NCBI GenBank assembly: GCA_945887955.1
Contig: CAMCZO010000003.1
Location: forward strand, 26,992 to 90,991
Direction: 5' to 3'
DNA: 64,000 nt
Source of the DNA: Chitinophaga pinensis
GTDB lineage: Bacteria; Bacteroidota; Bacteroidia; B-17B0; Aurantibacillaceae
Shown: one piece after another, positions 1 to 8,467 of the stretch
How positions within the stretch are numbered: position 1 is the first letter of the stretch
Layout of the letters: each line of letters starts with the position of its first letter
Translations under genes and position numbers: made by a program
Notes under the pieces: model-generated
Told to the model about the DNA's origin: nothing
The model's database searches: none
What the model saw: only the letters and a program-made list of their open reading frames with translations

Positions 1-1608
1 GATAAAACGATTATTCATTCTAATTATTATTTGAATTTGATATACAGTACTATGGGATTTAGTAATGATTCAAATTTTTCTTTCTTTTTGTTAGGCTGCT
101 TATTTTTAATATTTGTTATTAAAAACGCTTTCAGTGTTTTAATTACCTATAAACAATCAACATATTCATACAAAATTGCTACAGATATTGCCAACTTGCA
201 ATTTAAAAGATACTATTTTAAAGATTTGCAATTTTTTAATGATAATAATACCAACATTCTATATCAAAATATTCGCTCGGTAAGTACTTGGCTGTCTTCT
301 TATGTATTACTTCCTTTAATCAGTTTTTTTTCTGAATTAATTGTAGTTGTTATTGTTATTATTGGTATTGCTATTTATGATTCAGCAATTTTTTTAATGA
401 TTAACATTACTTTAGTTCCTATTTTTTTATTGGTTTATCGATTAATAAAAAATAAAATTCAAAAAATAGAAGTTTCTAAGGCAAGTTATGATGTGGAGGT
501 AAATAAAAATTTATTTCAAACATTAAATGGTTATGTAGATGTGAAACTATTTAATAAGGATAATTATTTTATTAGTAAATATTTAGGTTTTCAAGAAAAA
601 TTAAATAATGTACAGTCCAAAGGGATAGCATTACAAAGTATACCCGCAAAAATTATTGAAATTACAGCTGTAACTGGTGTAATTGTAATTATTATTTATT
701 CTGCTTTTTTTAGTGACCAAGGAAAAAAATTAATTCCACTTTTGTCTATATATATTGTTGCCGCTTATAGGCTAATGCCTTCAATGAATCGAATGCTCAT
801 TTCATTAATGAGTATTAAAAGTTACCAATATTTATTCGAAATCTTAAAAAATGTAAAGGAAGAAGGTCGTTTTGATCAAAAACAAAATTTACAAGAAATT
901 GTATTTCAAACTAGTATTCAGTTTAAAAATATTACTTATAAATATCCTTCATCAAATCAACATACTTTACAAAACATTTCATTAACCATTAATATAGGCG
1001 ATCGTATTGGTTTCATAGGGCAGTCAGGCGCTGGTAAAACAACATTAATTAATGTTTTATTGCGATTTTTAAAAGAAGACTCAGGCTCAATACTCATAGA
1101 TAATAAAATTGTTTTAAATGACGAAAATATTAATGCTTGGCGAAATTTGATTGGGTATGTAAAACAAAATGTATTTATTGTAGATGGTGATTTTTATGAA
1201 AATATCGCTTTTGGGATTGAAAGATCAGACGTTAACGATGAGAAATTAAATAGAGCCATAAAGTCATCTAAATTAGATGATGTAATTGCTAAATTGCCCA
1301 ATGGCTTAAACACTAATATTGGCGAAAATGGCACAAAACTTTCTGGTGGCCAAAGGCAGCGAATCGCTATAGCAAGAGCTTTATACAAAGATGCTCAAAT
1401 ATTGATATTTGATGAAGCAACTAGTGCTTTAGATAATGAAACAGAAAAAGAAATTACTGATTCAATTGATGCACTTTCCTCTGAAAATAAAACAATGTTT
1501 ATTATTGCTCACAGGATAAGCACCTTAAAGAATTGTGATAAAATTGTGGAAATGACCAACGGCAAAATTATGAGAGTTTGCACTTTTAGTGAATTAGTTA
1601 CAAATTAA
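1..1608 (+). CDS. ABC exporter, fused membrane and ATPase domains (5' end outside window)
   Basis: The reading frame is open from base 1, so the N-terminus lies upstream; about 535 codons are visible and exporters of this kind usually have 570-600. The first ~280 codons hold hydrophobic helices of a type-1 ABC membrane domain. The ATPase domain follows: Walker A GQSGAGKT at 1018-1041, signature LSGGQRQR from 1339, Walker B ILIFDEATSAL near 1396-1428, and the switch histidine in IIAHR near 1500. It should export a lipid-linked or amphipathic substrate from the inner membrane. Its place at the head of a glycan locus suggests a PglK/MsbA-like flippase for lipid-linked oligosaccharide (inference). 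A peptide or lipid exporter cannot be excluded. Confidence 0.88.
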   Translation, partial: DKTIIHSNYYLNLIYSTMGFSNDSNFSFFLLGCLFLIFVIKNAFSVLITYKQSTYSYKIATDIANLQFKRYYFKDLQFFNDNNTNILYQNIRSVSTWLSSYVLLPLISFFSELIVVVIVIIGIAIYDSAIFLMINITLVPIFLLVYRLIKNKIQKIEVSKASYDVEVNKNLFQTLNGYVDVKLFNKDNYFISKYLGFQEKLNNVQSKGIALQSIPAKIIEITAVTGVIVIIIYSAFFSDQGKKLIPLLSIYIVAAYRLMPSMNRMLISLMSIKSYQYLFEILKNVKEEGRFDQKQNLQEIVFQTSIQFKNITYKYPSSNQHTLQNISLTINIGDRIGFIGQSGAGKTTLINVLLRFLKEDSGSILIDNKIVLNDENINAWRNLIGYVKQNVFIVDGDFYENIAFGIERSDVNDEKLNRAIKSSKLDDVIAKLPNGLNTNIGENGTKLSGGQRQRIAIARALYKDAQILIFDEATSALDNETEKEITDSIDALSSENKTMFIIAHRISTLKNCDKIVEMTNGKIMRVCTFSELVTN

Positions 1609-1623
1609 ACCCACTATATAATT

Positions 1624-2262
1624 ATGAAAAATTTTGAAGTAATAGCATTTAGAAAAATTAATACAAACGACCCTTATGATGAAAATTATAATGATGGCGT
1701 CGCATGGTCAAGGGTATATGAATACTGCCTTGTTATTAAGGAAATGAAAAAAAAATTTAATTTAACGAAGGAATCACATATACATAATTCATCTTGGGGT
1801 TGGCAGGATGTTCATATTCGCTTCAAAAATGAGTTAGATTCTTTAAGCAATAATGTTATCCATACAGACATCCAGAAATCAGAGTTACCCAAAACCGGAA
1901 TATGGAATATCACTAAAAAACCACCTATTTCTTACTTAGAGAGTTTTGATATAGTAATTAATATTTCGACTGTTGAGGAAGTAAACTTTGATCACATAAA
2001 GGTGTTCAATAACTTACTTTCGCAAGTAAAATGTGGAGGTCTTTTAATTTGTACTTTTGATCTACCAGGATTGCAACTTGAAAAATTCGAAAAACTTTTT
2101 GGCACAAAACTACAGATTTCAGAAAACGACATAACAGGAGCTAATTCAAAATTGCAAAATCTTAACTATGCCAATTTAAGTTGCGGATTAATGGTTCTGC
2201 GTAAATTAGAATCTACATTACAAAAAGATAGAAACTTGTTCACAAGACTCTTTAATCTTTAA
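1624..2262 (+). CDS. SAM-methyltransferase-like protein
   Basis: A 212-residue soluble protein starting with ATG 15 bases after the ABC exporter. The second half has the look of the end of a class I Rossmann methyltransferase: an acidic strand SFDIVINISTVEEV (about residues 108-121), then a helix and KCGGLLICTFDLPG (about 138-151), as in proteins that end with a 'large loop, GG, strand' pattern. The N-terminal SAM loop GxGxG is not obvious, so SAM binding is uncertain. An odd aromatic motif SSWGWQDVHIRF (about 56-67) occurs where the cofactor loop might be expected. It probably acts in glycan modification because of its neighbours, but the substrate is unknown. Confidence 0.6.
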   Translation: MKNFEVIAFRKINTNDPYDENYNDGVAWSRVYEYCLVIKEMKKKFNLTKESHIHNSSWGWQDVHIRFKNELDSLSNNVIHTDIQKSELPKTGIWNITKKPPISYLESFDIVINISTVEEVNFDHIKVFNNLLSQVKCGGLLICTFDLPGLQLEKFEKLFGTKLQISENDITGANSKLQNLNYANLSCGLMVLRKLESTLQKDRNLFTRLFNL

Positions 2263-2272
2263 AAAGCCGAAA

Positions 2273-3400
2273 TTGAACTTTAAAAAAATAATCTTTATTA
2301 TAGGTACCCGTCCCGAAGCTATAAAAATGGCTCCCTTGATCAATCAAATGAAAGAAGTCAAAGATATCTCGGTTAAAGTGTGTCTTACTTCTCAGCACAA
2401 AGAACTTCTTCAGCAGGCATTGCACATTTTTTCCATTAAGGAAGACCATGACCTCAATCTCATGCAGCCAAATCAAACGCTTGCAAAATTTGGTTCAAGG
2501 GCGCTTAGCGCACTGGACGTCTATTTCTTGGCAGAAAAGCCAGACTGGGTTTTTGTTCACGGAGATACCTCTACTGCTTTGTATGCCTCATTGGCTGCAT
2601 ATTATCACCAAATAAAAGTAGCACATGTTGAAGCGGGCCTTAGAACTTTCAATAAATACTCGCCCTTTCCTGAAGAAATTAACAGAACGCTTATCGGGTC
2701 TTTGGCAACGCTTCATTTTGCCCCAACTCAACTTAGTAAGTCTAATCTGCTTCAGGAAAATATAAAAGAGCAAAATATTATTGTGACAGGAAACACTGTG
2801 ATAGACGCTGTAAAGGAAACCTATAAAAAAATACTGGCTGGCGACTTAACAGTGGCAAATGAGATTAAAAAACTCGTAATTCCAAGACAAACAATTTTAA
2901 TAACAATGCATAGAAGAGAGAATTTTGGAGCAGGGCTTCACGTAATTTGTGAAGCAATAAAAAATCTCGCTATCAAATATCCTTCCTTTAATTTTATTTA
3001 CCCAGTACATCCTAATCCAAACGTAAAAAATCCTGTGGAGACTATTTTAGGTTCGCAAAAAAATATTTTCCTAATCGATCCTCTTAATTATGTCGATTTT
3101 ATTTTCGTGATGGCCGCTTCGCACATAATTCTGACAGATTCTGGTGGAGTTCAAGAAGAGGCGCCTTCATTCGGAAAACCTGTTATGGTATTGCGTGAAA
3201 ATACTGAGAGGCCCGAAGCGGTTGATGCCGGTACTGTAAAGTTAGTAGGTACAAACAAAGACCTGATTATTTCAGAATTCATTCAACTCATGGAAAACCA
3301 GGCCTATTACACAAAAATGTCTGAAGCTATAAATCCCTATGGTGATGGGCAGGCTTGCGGAAGAATAATTGACTTTTTTAATCAGAATAGTGAGGCCTAA
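2273..3400 (+). CDS. wecB: UDP-N-acetylglucosamine 2-epimerase (non-hydrolysing)
   Basis: This enzyme interconverts UDP-GlcNAc and UDP-ManNAc in the cytoplasm. The 375 residues match the family length. Visible motifs are GTRPEAIK (11-18), HGDTSTA with D98, HVEAGLRT with E120, PFPEE (131-135), HRRENFG with H213, and TDSGGVQEEAP near 290-300; these are the usual catalytic and UDP-binding sites. The start is TTG at 2273: the next ATG falls after the essential GTRPEAIK motif, so a non-ATG start is needed. The sequence is of the WecB/MnaA type rather than the WbpI type. The gene looks somewhat less AT-rich than its left neighbour. It likely supplies ManNAc or a ManNAc derivative to the island. Confidence 0.93.
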   Translation: MNFKKIIFIIGTRPEAIKMAPLINQMKEVKDISVKVCLTSQHKELLQQALHIFSIKEDHDLNLMQPNQTLAKFGSRALSALDVYFLAEKPDWVFVHGDTSTALYASLAAYYHQIKVAHVEAGLRTFNKYSPFPEEINRTLIGSLATLHFAPTQLSKSNLLQENIKEQNIIVTGNTVIDAVKETYKKILAGDLTVANEIKKLVIPRQTILITMHRRENFGAGLHVICEAIKNLAIKYPSFNFIYPVHPNPNVKNPVETILGSQKNIFLIDPLNYVDFIFVMAASHIILTDSGGVQEEAPSFGKPVMVLRENTERPEAVDAGTVKLVGTNKDLIISEFIQLMENQAYYTKMSEAINPYGDGQACGRIIDFFNQNSEA

Positions 3401-4535
3401 AATAATTTTATTAAATCAGGCCTACCCAAATCCGGAAATAAAAAACTTAGGTAATCCCTTTGTTCATGACCGTGCTAAATTACTTGCCAAGTACTTTGAC
3501 CTGGTAATTGCAAAAACTAGCTCTATAGAGACTGATTACCAATATGAAAATGTAAAAGTGAAGTGCTTCAAAAATTTGAATGACTTCCAAATTTTCACAA
3601 AAGAATATGACCCAAAAATTTTTATTATTCATTTTTGTGAACCTTGGATGTTTCGCCATGGCATTTTAAAATTTAATATACCTGCGCTCATTTTTGTCCA
3701 TGGTAGCGAAGCTCATTCCTGGTACCGTATTCTGTTTATTCTTAACAAAAACAACATAAAAGGTTTTCTGAAATTTATGGTTTTTAATAGCTTTACTGTA
3801 TTAAATTTCCGTAAGATGATCCGTTTTTCAAATAAAAATAAATTAATTCATTTTGCATTTGTTTCTGATTGGATGCGTAAAATAACAGAAGCCGACACTT
3901 TTACAAAAATTAAAAACTACTCCATTATTCATAATGGTATTGATACTAATCTTTTCATTTATAGAAAAAAGACTGCACAACACCGCAAAAAAATACTCAT
4001 TTTAAGATCTTTTGATTCAAAAAAATATGCAAACGACCTTTCGATGGCTGCTATTTTAAAATTGAGTAAGAAACCTTTTTTTAAGATACTCGAATTTCAT
4101 ATATATGGAAAAGGAATGTGGTGGGAAAAGGAAACAAATAAAATTAAACATTTTCCAAATGTATTTCTAAATAATAATTTTTTAAATCATCAGCAAATTC
4201 AGGCTTTGCATAAAGATTTTGGGATATTTTTATGTCCTACCCGTATGGATGCTCAGGGTGTAAGCATGTGCGAAGCAATGAGCTCTGGACTTGTTCCGGT
4301 TACATCACGGAGTACAGCTATTCCTGAATTTGTAAAAGACGGGCACAGTGGGTTTCTTACAGTAAACTCGAAAGAGATTGCTGAGAAGATCGAATTGCTT
4401 TATAATAACCCGTTAGTATTTTTAAAAATGTCAGAAAATGCTTCTAAGGATATCGCCAAACAGTCTGCGGTTGAAAAAGTGGTTATAGAGGAGATTGCTG
4501 TTGTTGAACAATGCATAGCAAATACTGCTGTTTAA
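3390..4535 (+). CDS. glycosyltransferase, GT4-type (GT-B fold)
   Basis: A 381-residue glycosyltransferase. I prefer the GTG at 3390, giving MRPKIILLNQAYP, over an earlier in-frame TTG at 3369, because the first beta strand then starts at residue 3. It overlaps wecB by 11 bases, implying translational coupling. The C-terminal half shows the retaining GT4 nucleotide-sugar site: LCPTRMDAQGVSMCEAMSSGLVPV, where the EX7E-like acidic region and the following Gly contact the donor, and an earlier HNGIDTNLF stretch. The donor and acceptor sugars cannot be read from sequence. It should add one sugar to the lipid-linked repeat at the inner face of the membrane. Confidence 0.85.
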   Translation: MRPKIILLNQAYPNPEIKNLGNPFVHDRAKLLAKYFDLVIAKTSSIETDYQYENVKVKCFKNLNDFQIFTKEYDPKIFIIHFCEPWMFRHGILKFNIPALIFVHGSEAHSWYRILFILNKNNIKGFLKFMVFNSFTVLNFRKMIRFSNKNKLIHFAFVSDWMRKITEADTFTKIKNYSIIHNGIDTNLFIYRKKTAQHRKKILILRSFDSKKYANDLSMAAILKLSKKPFFKILEFHIYGKGMWWEKETNKIKHFPNVFLNNNFLNHQQIQALHKDFGIFLCPTRMDAQGVSMCEAMSSGLVPVTSRSTAIPEFVKDGHSGFLTVNSKEIAEKIELLYNNPLVFLKMSENASKDIAKQSAVEKVVIEEIAVVEQCIANTAV

Positions 4536-4585
4536 CTCTGTAAACTAAAAATGGCTCATGTTTTTAATCTTTAAAAAATAAATTA

Positions 4586-5587
4586 ATGAATATAGGTATA
4601 ATAGGCTATGGTTACTGGGGTCCAAATTTGGTAAGAAATTTTTCGTTAGTAAATAACTGTAAAGTTAAAATGGTTTCTGATTTCCGTCAGGATCGTTTAG
4701 TCATCGTTTCCAAAACATATCCAGGAATTAAAGTAAGTACTGACCCCGACGATATTTTATTATCAAAAGAAATTGATGCCGTTGTTATAGCAACACCAGT
4801 ATTTACGCATTTTTCATTAGCAAAAAAAGCATTGGAAAATGGTAAACATGTGCTCCTGGAAAAACCCATGACTTCAAGCATTAAAGAGGCGGAGGAATTA
4901 ATGAATCTCGCTAAACAGAAAGGCTTACTTTTAATGGTTGATCATACATTTTTATATACCGGTGCAGTAATGAAAATGAAACAATTAATTAATGAGAAAA
5001 CCATTGGTAAAATTCAGTACTTTGATTCTTCGAGAATTAATTTAGGCTTGTTTCAAATTGATGTGAATGTACTTTGGGATCTTGCCCCTCATGATATTTC
5101 AATATTGTTACATTTAATTAATAAAAAACCATATAGTGTTAATGCCACAGGGATTTCTCATACAAAAAACGGAATTGAGAATGTTGCCTATTTAACTATT
5201 AATTATTCAGAGAATTTCATTGCGCACTTTTCTTGTTCATGGACATCGCCTGTTAAATTAAGAACCATGTTAATAGGAGGTGATAAAAAAATGCTGGTAT
5301 TTAATGATCTAGAACCTTCTGAAAAAATTAGAATTTATGATACCGGGTATAATTATAAAACAGACGAAGAGAAAAATAGATTGATGGTAGATTATAGAAC
5401 TGGAGATGTGTATATTCCAAAATTAGAGTCCAAGGAGGCTCTTTTTGGAATGGCAAGTGATTTTATTAATTCAATCACCAACAAAACTGAACCTCTTTCG
5501 AATGCTCAATTGGGATTGGATGTTATTCAAATTTTAGAAGCATCTCAACAATCAATTAAAAATAACGGTAAAGAAATAATTTTATAA
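4586..5587 (+). CDS. Gfo/Idh/MocA family sugar dehydrogenase, set 1
   Basis: A 333-residue NAD(P)-dependent oxidoreductase. The Rossmann loop GYGYWGPN is at residues 7-14 and the family's EKPMT motif, whose Lys is catalytic, at about 93-97; the substrate-domain helix with DLAPHDISIL lies near 166-175. Family members such as WlbA/WbpB oxidise the C3 hydroxyl of UDP-N-acetylglucosamine-type sugars so that an aminotransferase can add an amine. The next two genes are exactly a hexapeptide acetyltransferase and a DegT aminotransferase, with gaps of 1 and 6 bases, so the three probably make a 3-acetamido sugar nucleotide (inference). A related set lies at 36001-38636. Confidence 0.85.
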   Translation: MNIGIIGYGYWGPNLVRNFSLVNNCKVKMVSDFRQDRLVIVSKTYPGIKVSTDPDDILLSKEIDAVVIATPVFTHFSLAKKALENGKHVLLEKPMTSSIKEAEELMNLAKQKGLLLMVDHTFLYTGAVMKMKQLINEKTIGKIQYFDSSRINLGLFQIDVNVLWDLAPHDISILLHLINKKPYSVNATGISHTKNGIENVAYLTINYSENFIAHFSCSWTSPVKLRTMLIGGDKKMLVFNDLEPSEKIRIYDTGYNYKTDEEKNRLMVDYRTGDVYIPKLESKEALFGMASDFINSITNKTEPLSNAQLGLDVIQILEASQQSIKNNGKEIIL

Positions 5588-5588
5588 T

Positions 5589-6080
5589 ATGCAATTATTA
5601 AATATTGATGAACCTCGTAAATGCCTTGTTAATGTTAAAGTCGGAAATGGCGTTCGTATTTTTAATTTTGTAAATGCATACGGTTGTAGCATTGATGATA
5701 ATTCAAAAGTAGGGGCATTTGTTGAAATTCAAAAAGGATCTACGATTGGTAAGAATTGTAAAATATCTTCTCATACTTTTATATGTGAAGGTGTTCATAT
5801 TGAAGATAATTGTTTTGTAGGACATGGTGTGATGTTTACAAACGATTTATTTCCTCGAGCTACAAACCCTAATGGCTCTCCGCAATCTGAAACTGATTGG
5901 AAGTTGGTTGAAACATTTATTAAAAAAGGAGCATCAATAGGCAGTAATGCTACTATATTGTGTGGTGTTACTATTGGAGAAAATGCCATGGTTGGAGCAG
6001 GGGCTATGGTTACAAAAGATGTGGCTCCCAATACAATTGTGGCTGGCAATCCAGCAAAAATAATCAAACAAATCAAATAA
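5589..6080 (+). CDS. sugar N-acetyltransferase, left-handed beta-helix, set 1
   Basis: The 163 residues form hexapeptide repeats (I/V/L-G-x4 pattern) typical of left-handed beta-helix acyltransferases. The motifs VGHGVMFTNDLFPRA (about 78-92) and VAGNPAKIIK near the C-terminus are characteristic of the WlbB/WbpD/FdtC-like group that acetylates a 3-amino group on a nucleotide sugar using acetyl-CoA; the active form is normally a trimer. It starts one base after the dehydrogenase stop. It is a close relative of the protein at 37001-37468 but carries a longer loop around NPNGSPQSETDW, so the two may differ in substrate. Confidence 0.88.
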   Translation: MQLLNIDEPRKCLVNVKVGNGVRIFNFVNAYGCSIDDNSKVGAFVEIQKGSTIGKNCKISSHTFICEGVHIEDNCFVGHGVMFTNDLFPRATNPNGSPQSETDWKLVETFIKKGASIGSNATILCGVTIGENAMVGAGAMVTKDVAPNTIVAGNPAKIIKQIK

Positions 6081-6086
6081 AAAATA

Positions 6087-7184
6087 ATGAGTACAATTAA
6101 TTGTTTAGATCTTAAAGGACAACATCAGCAAATCAAAAAAGAAGTATTTGAATTATTTGAAAAAGTTTACGAAAACACTGCTTTTTCTGGTGGACCATTT
6201 GTAGAGCAATTTGAAAAAGATTTTTCAAATTATACACAAACCAAATATACTATTGGTGTCAATAACGGAACTTCTGCTTTGCATTTAGCTATGTTAGCAT
6301 TAGGAATAGGAGCAGGGGATGAGGTTATCATTCCTGCGAATACTTTTATTGCAACTGCTTGGGCTATAAGTTATGTTGGGGCTACACCAGTATTTGTAGA
6401 TTGTGATAAAGATAATTGGGAAATTGATCCAGTTCAAATTGAAAAAGTAATTACAGCTAAAACAAAAGCAATTATTGGCGTTCATTTATACGGTATGCCA
6501 TTTGATATTGATGCGGTCTTATCAATTGCTAAAAAGCATAACCTGTTTTTGGTTGAAGATGCCGCGCAAGCTCAAGGAGCAAGATATAAAGGTATAACTG
6601 TTGGTGGTTTTGGAGAGATGGCTTGTTTTAGTTTTTATCCAGGTAAAAATTTAGGCGCTTGTGGCGAAGCAGGAGGAATTACAACTAACAATGAAGTTTA
6701 TCAAAAACATTTAAATAGTTTAAGAAATCACGGAAGCATGGTGCGTTATTATCATGATGAAGTTGGATTTAATATGCGAATGGGTGGATTAGAGGGCGCG
6801 TCATTACAAGTAAAATTAAAATACTTAGAAGGTTGGAATAACCGTAGAAGAGAAATTGCAAAAATGTATCATGCTGGTATAAAAAACACTAAAATTAAAA
6901 TGCAAACACAGCCACAATGGGCAGATAGTATTTATCATTTATTTGTTGTCACAACAGATGAAAAAGATAAATTTGTAAAACACTTACAATCAAATGGTGT
7001 TAATCCAGGTTTTCATTATCCTGTTCCTTGTCATTTACAAAAAGCTTATGCTCATTTAAATTATAAAAAAGGTGATTTCCCTCATTCAGAATATTTAGCA
7101 GCACATTGCATATCTTTACCTATGTACGCAGAGCTAACTGAAGAACAAGTAACACGTGTAATTGAAGCCATGAACAAGTTTTAA
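6087..7184 (+). CDS. DegT/DnrJ/EryC1/StrS sugar aminotransferase, set 1
   Basis: A 365-residue PLP-dependent sugar aminotransferase. The PLP lysine is K187 in SFYPGKNLGACGEAGG, preceded by VEDAAQAQG (157-165), which contains the Asp that contacts the pyridine nitrogen. The C-terminal FHYPVPCHLQKAY segment is typical of FdtB/QdtB/WlbC enzymes that aminate C3 of a keto sugar with glutamate as donor. It completes the dehydrogenase-acetyltransferase-aminotransferase set beginning at 4586. Whether the nucleotide is UDP or dTDP is not shown by the sequence. Confidence 0.9.
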   Translation: MSTINCLDLKGQHQQIKKEVFELFEKVYENTAFSGGPFVEQFEKDFSNYTQTKYTIGVNNGTSALHLAMLALGIGAGDEVIIPANTFIATAWAISYVGATPVFVDCDKDNWEIDPVQIEKVITAKTKAIIGVHLYGMPFDIDAVLSIAKKHNLFLVEDAAQAQGARYKGITVGGFGEMACFSFYPGKNLGACGEAGGITTNNEVYQKHLNSLRNHGSMVRYYHDEVGFNMRMGGLEGASLQVKLKYLEGWNNRRREIAKMYHAGIKNTKIKMQTQPQWADSIYHLFVVTTDEKDKFVKHLQSNGVNPGFHYPVPCHLQKAYAHLNYKKGDFPHSEYLAAHCISLPMYAELTEEQVTRVIEAMNKF

Positions 7185-7213
7185 AAACAATATTTTTTAT
7201 TTAAATTAATAAT

Positions 7214-8245
7214 ATGATTAAAACAAAAATATTAGAAGCTGTTGCAAGGCTTAAATTAGATTTAAAAGGTAAAGTAGTATTAACAGAAGCAGCTACAGGT
7301 GCTTATGCAGTTACTCCTATTATCGCAGCACTTGCTGGGGCAGAGGTTTATGCTTTCACTAAGAAAACAAAATATGGAACAGTAGAAGAAGTTAGACGAT
7401 TAACAACTGAATTATGTAATCAATTTGAAGAGGAGCTTGCCGTTACAGTAATTGATACTCTTACTCCTGAAATTATTGCAAAAGCAGATATTATAACAAA
7501 CTCAGGACATCTGAGGCCATTAGATGAAAGTAAATTAAAATTTGCTAAAAAAGGAGTTGTGATTCCTTTAATGTTTGAAGCTTGGGAGTGGAGAGAAGGC
7601 GATTTGGATTTAGAGTTTTGTAAAAAAAACAACATACTTGTTGGTGCCACTAATGAAAGACATCCTGATGTTGATGTATTTAATTATTTGGGAGATATGG
7701 CCTTAAAAATGATTTTTGATGCTGGTTTATGTCCGTATAAAAATAATTTTATTTTACTTTGCAATAATGATTTTGGCCCCTTTATTGCTAAAGTACTTTC
7801 AAAAATTTGCAATGGATTAGGCGTTTGCGATACGTCAGTTAACAAAGAAAAGTATGCAGGTATTAATGTTGATTGGCTGGGCGATTTTCCTGATTTAACT
7901 GTTACTGCAAAATATAAAAAATCAGATGCTATTATTTTTACTGCTTATCCTTTCGATATAAATTGGATTGGTGAAAATGATGAGCCGATTATAATCAGCA
8001 AACTTAAAAGTGAAATTGAAAACCCTTATATTTTAAGGTATGCTGGTGACATTAACGAATTAAGTTGCGAAGGAAAAATAAAATATTATCCTAGCCATGT
8101 CTCATCAGGGCACATGGGTATTTTGCCTTCGGCAATTGGAGTTGATCCAATTATTAGGCTACAAAGCGCAGGATTAAAGGTTGCAGAGGGATTGTTAAAT
8201 TCATGCTTAAGCTTTGAAAATAACCATATACTCGAATTGGTTTAA
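7214..8245 (+). CDS. uncharacterised protein with Rossmann-like dehydrogenase features
   Basis: I do not recognise this 343-residue family. The segment around residues 19-48 (KGKVVLTEAATGAYAVTP, then AGAEVYAFTK) reads like a nucleotide-binding strand-turn-helix in NAD enzymes such as alanine dehydrogenase or S-adenosylhomocysteinase. A second repeat-like half begins near 176 (NNFILLCNNDFGPFIAKVL), suggesting two alpha/beta domains. Conserved-looking polar patches are NSGHLRPLDE (95-104), NERHPDVDVFNYLGD (146-160) and YPSHVSSGHMGILPSAIG near 296-313, rich in His and Ser. It lies between an aminotransferase and a 222-base gap that precedes the FkbH/ACP module. A sugar or acyl dehydrogenase role is possible, but no function should be transferred. 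Confidence 0.65.
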   Translation: MIKTKILEAVARLKLDLKGKVVLTEAATGAYAVTPIIAALAGAEVYAFTKKTKYGTVEEVRRLTTELCNQFEEELAVTVIDTLTPEIIAKADIITNSGHLRPLDESKLKFAKKGVVIPLMFEAWEWREGDLDLEFCKKNNILVGATNERHPDVDVFNYLGDMALKMIFDAGLCPYKNNFILLCNNDFGPFIAKVLSKICNGLGVCDTSVNKEKYAGINVDWLGDFPDLTVTAKYKKSDAIIFTAYPFDINWIGENDEPIIISKLKSEIENPYILRYAGDINELSCEGKIKYYPSHVSSGHMGILPSAIGVDPIIRLQSAGLKVAEGLLNSCLSFENNHILELV

Positions 8246-8360
8246 TTCTTTTTCAATTTAGTTTCTTTAAAAAGGGATTAAATAGTAGTTTATATAATTG
8301 TTAAAAAGAGTTTGTCAATTAACCAAGCCTTAACATTTAGAAAAAATATTTTATAAAAAT

Positions 8361-8400
8361 CTGAATTTGAATTTTTTAAAGGTGGATAATTCAAATTCAG
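8361..8400. terminator. perfect 13-bp inverted repeat in a 222-base spacer
   Basis: CTGAATTTGAATT at 8361-8373 pairs perfectly with AATTCAAATTCAG at 8388-8400 around a 14-base loop, and T8360/A8401 extend it. T-rich sequence follows on the + strand. It sits in the only gap above 200 bases within the 42-kb island, between the gene ending at 8245 and the methyltransferase at 8468. It could be an AT-rich terminator ending a first transcription unit or an RNA processing/regulator-binding site. No clear TTTG/TAnnTTTG promoter is visible downstream of it. Confidence 0.45.
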
Positions 8401-8467
8401 AATATTTTCCTATTTATAATTTAAATTAAAATAGAATCTTTAAAAATCTAACAATATATAAAATACT

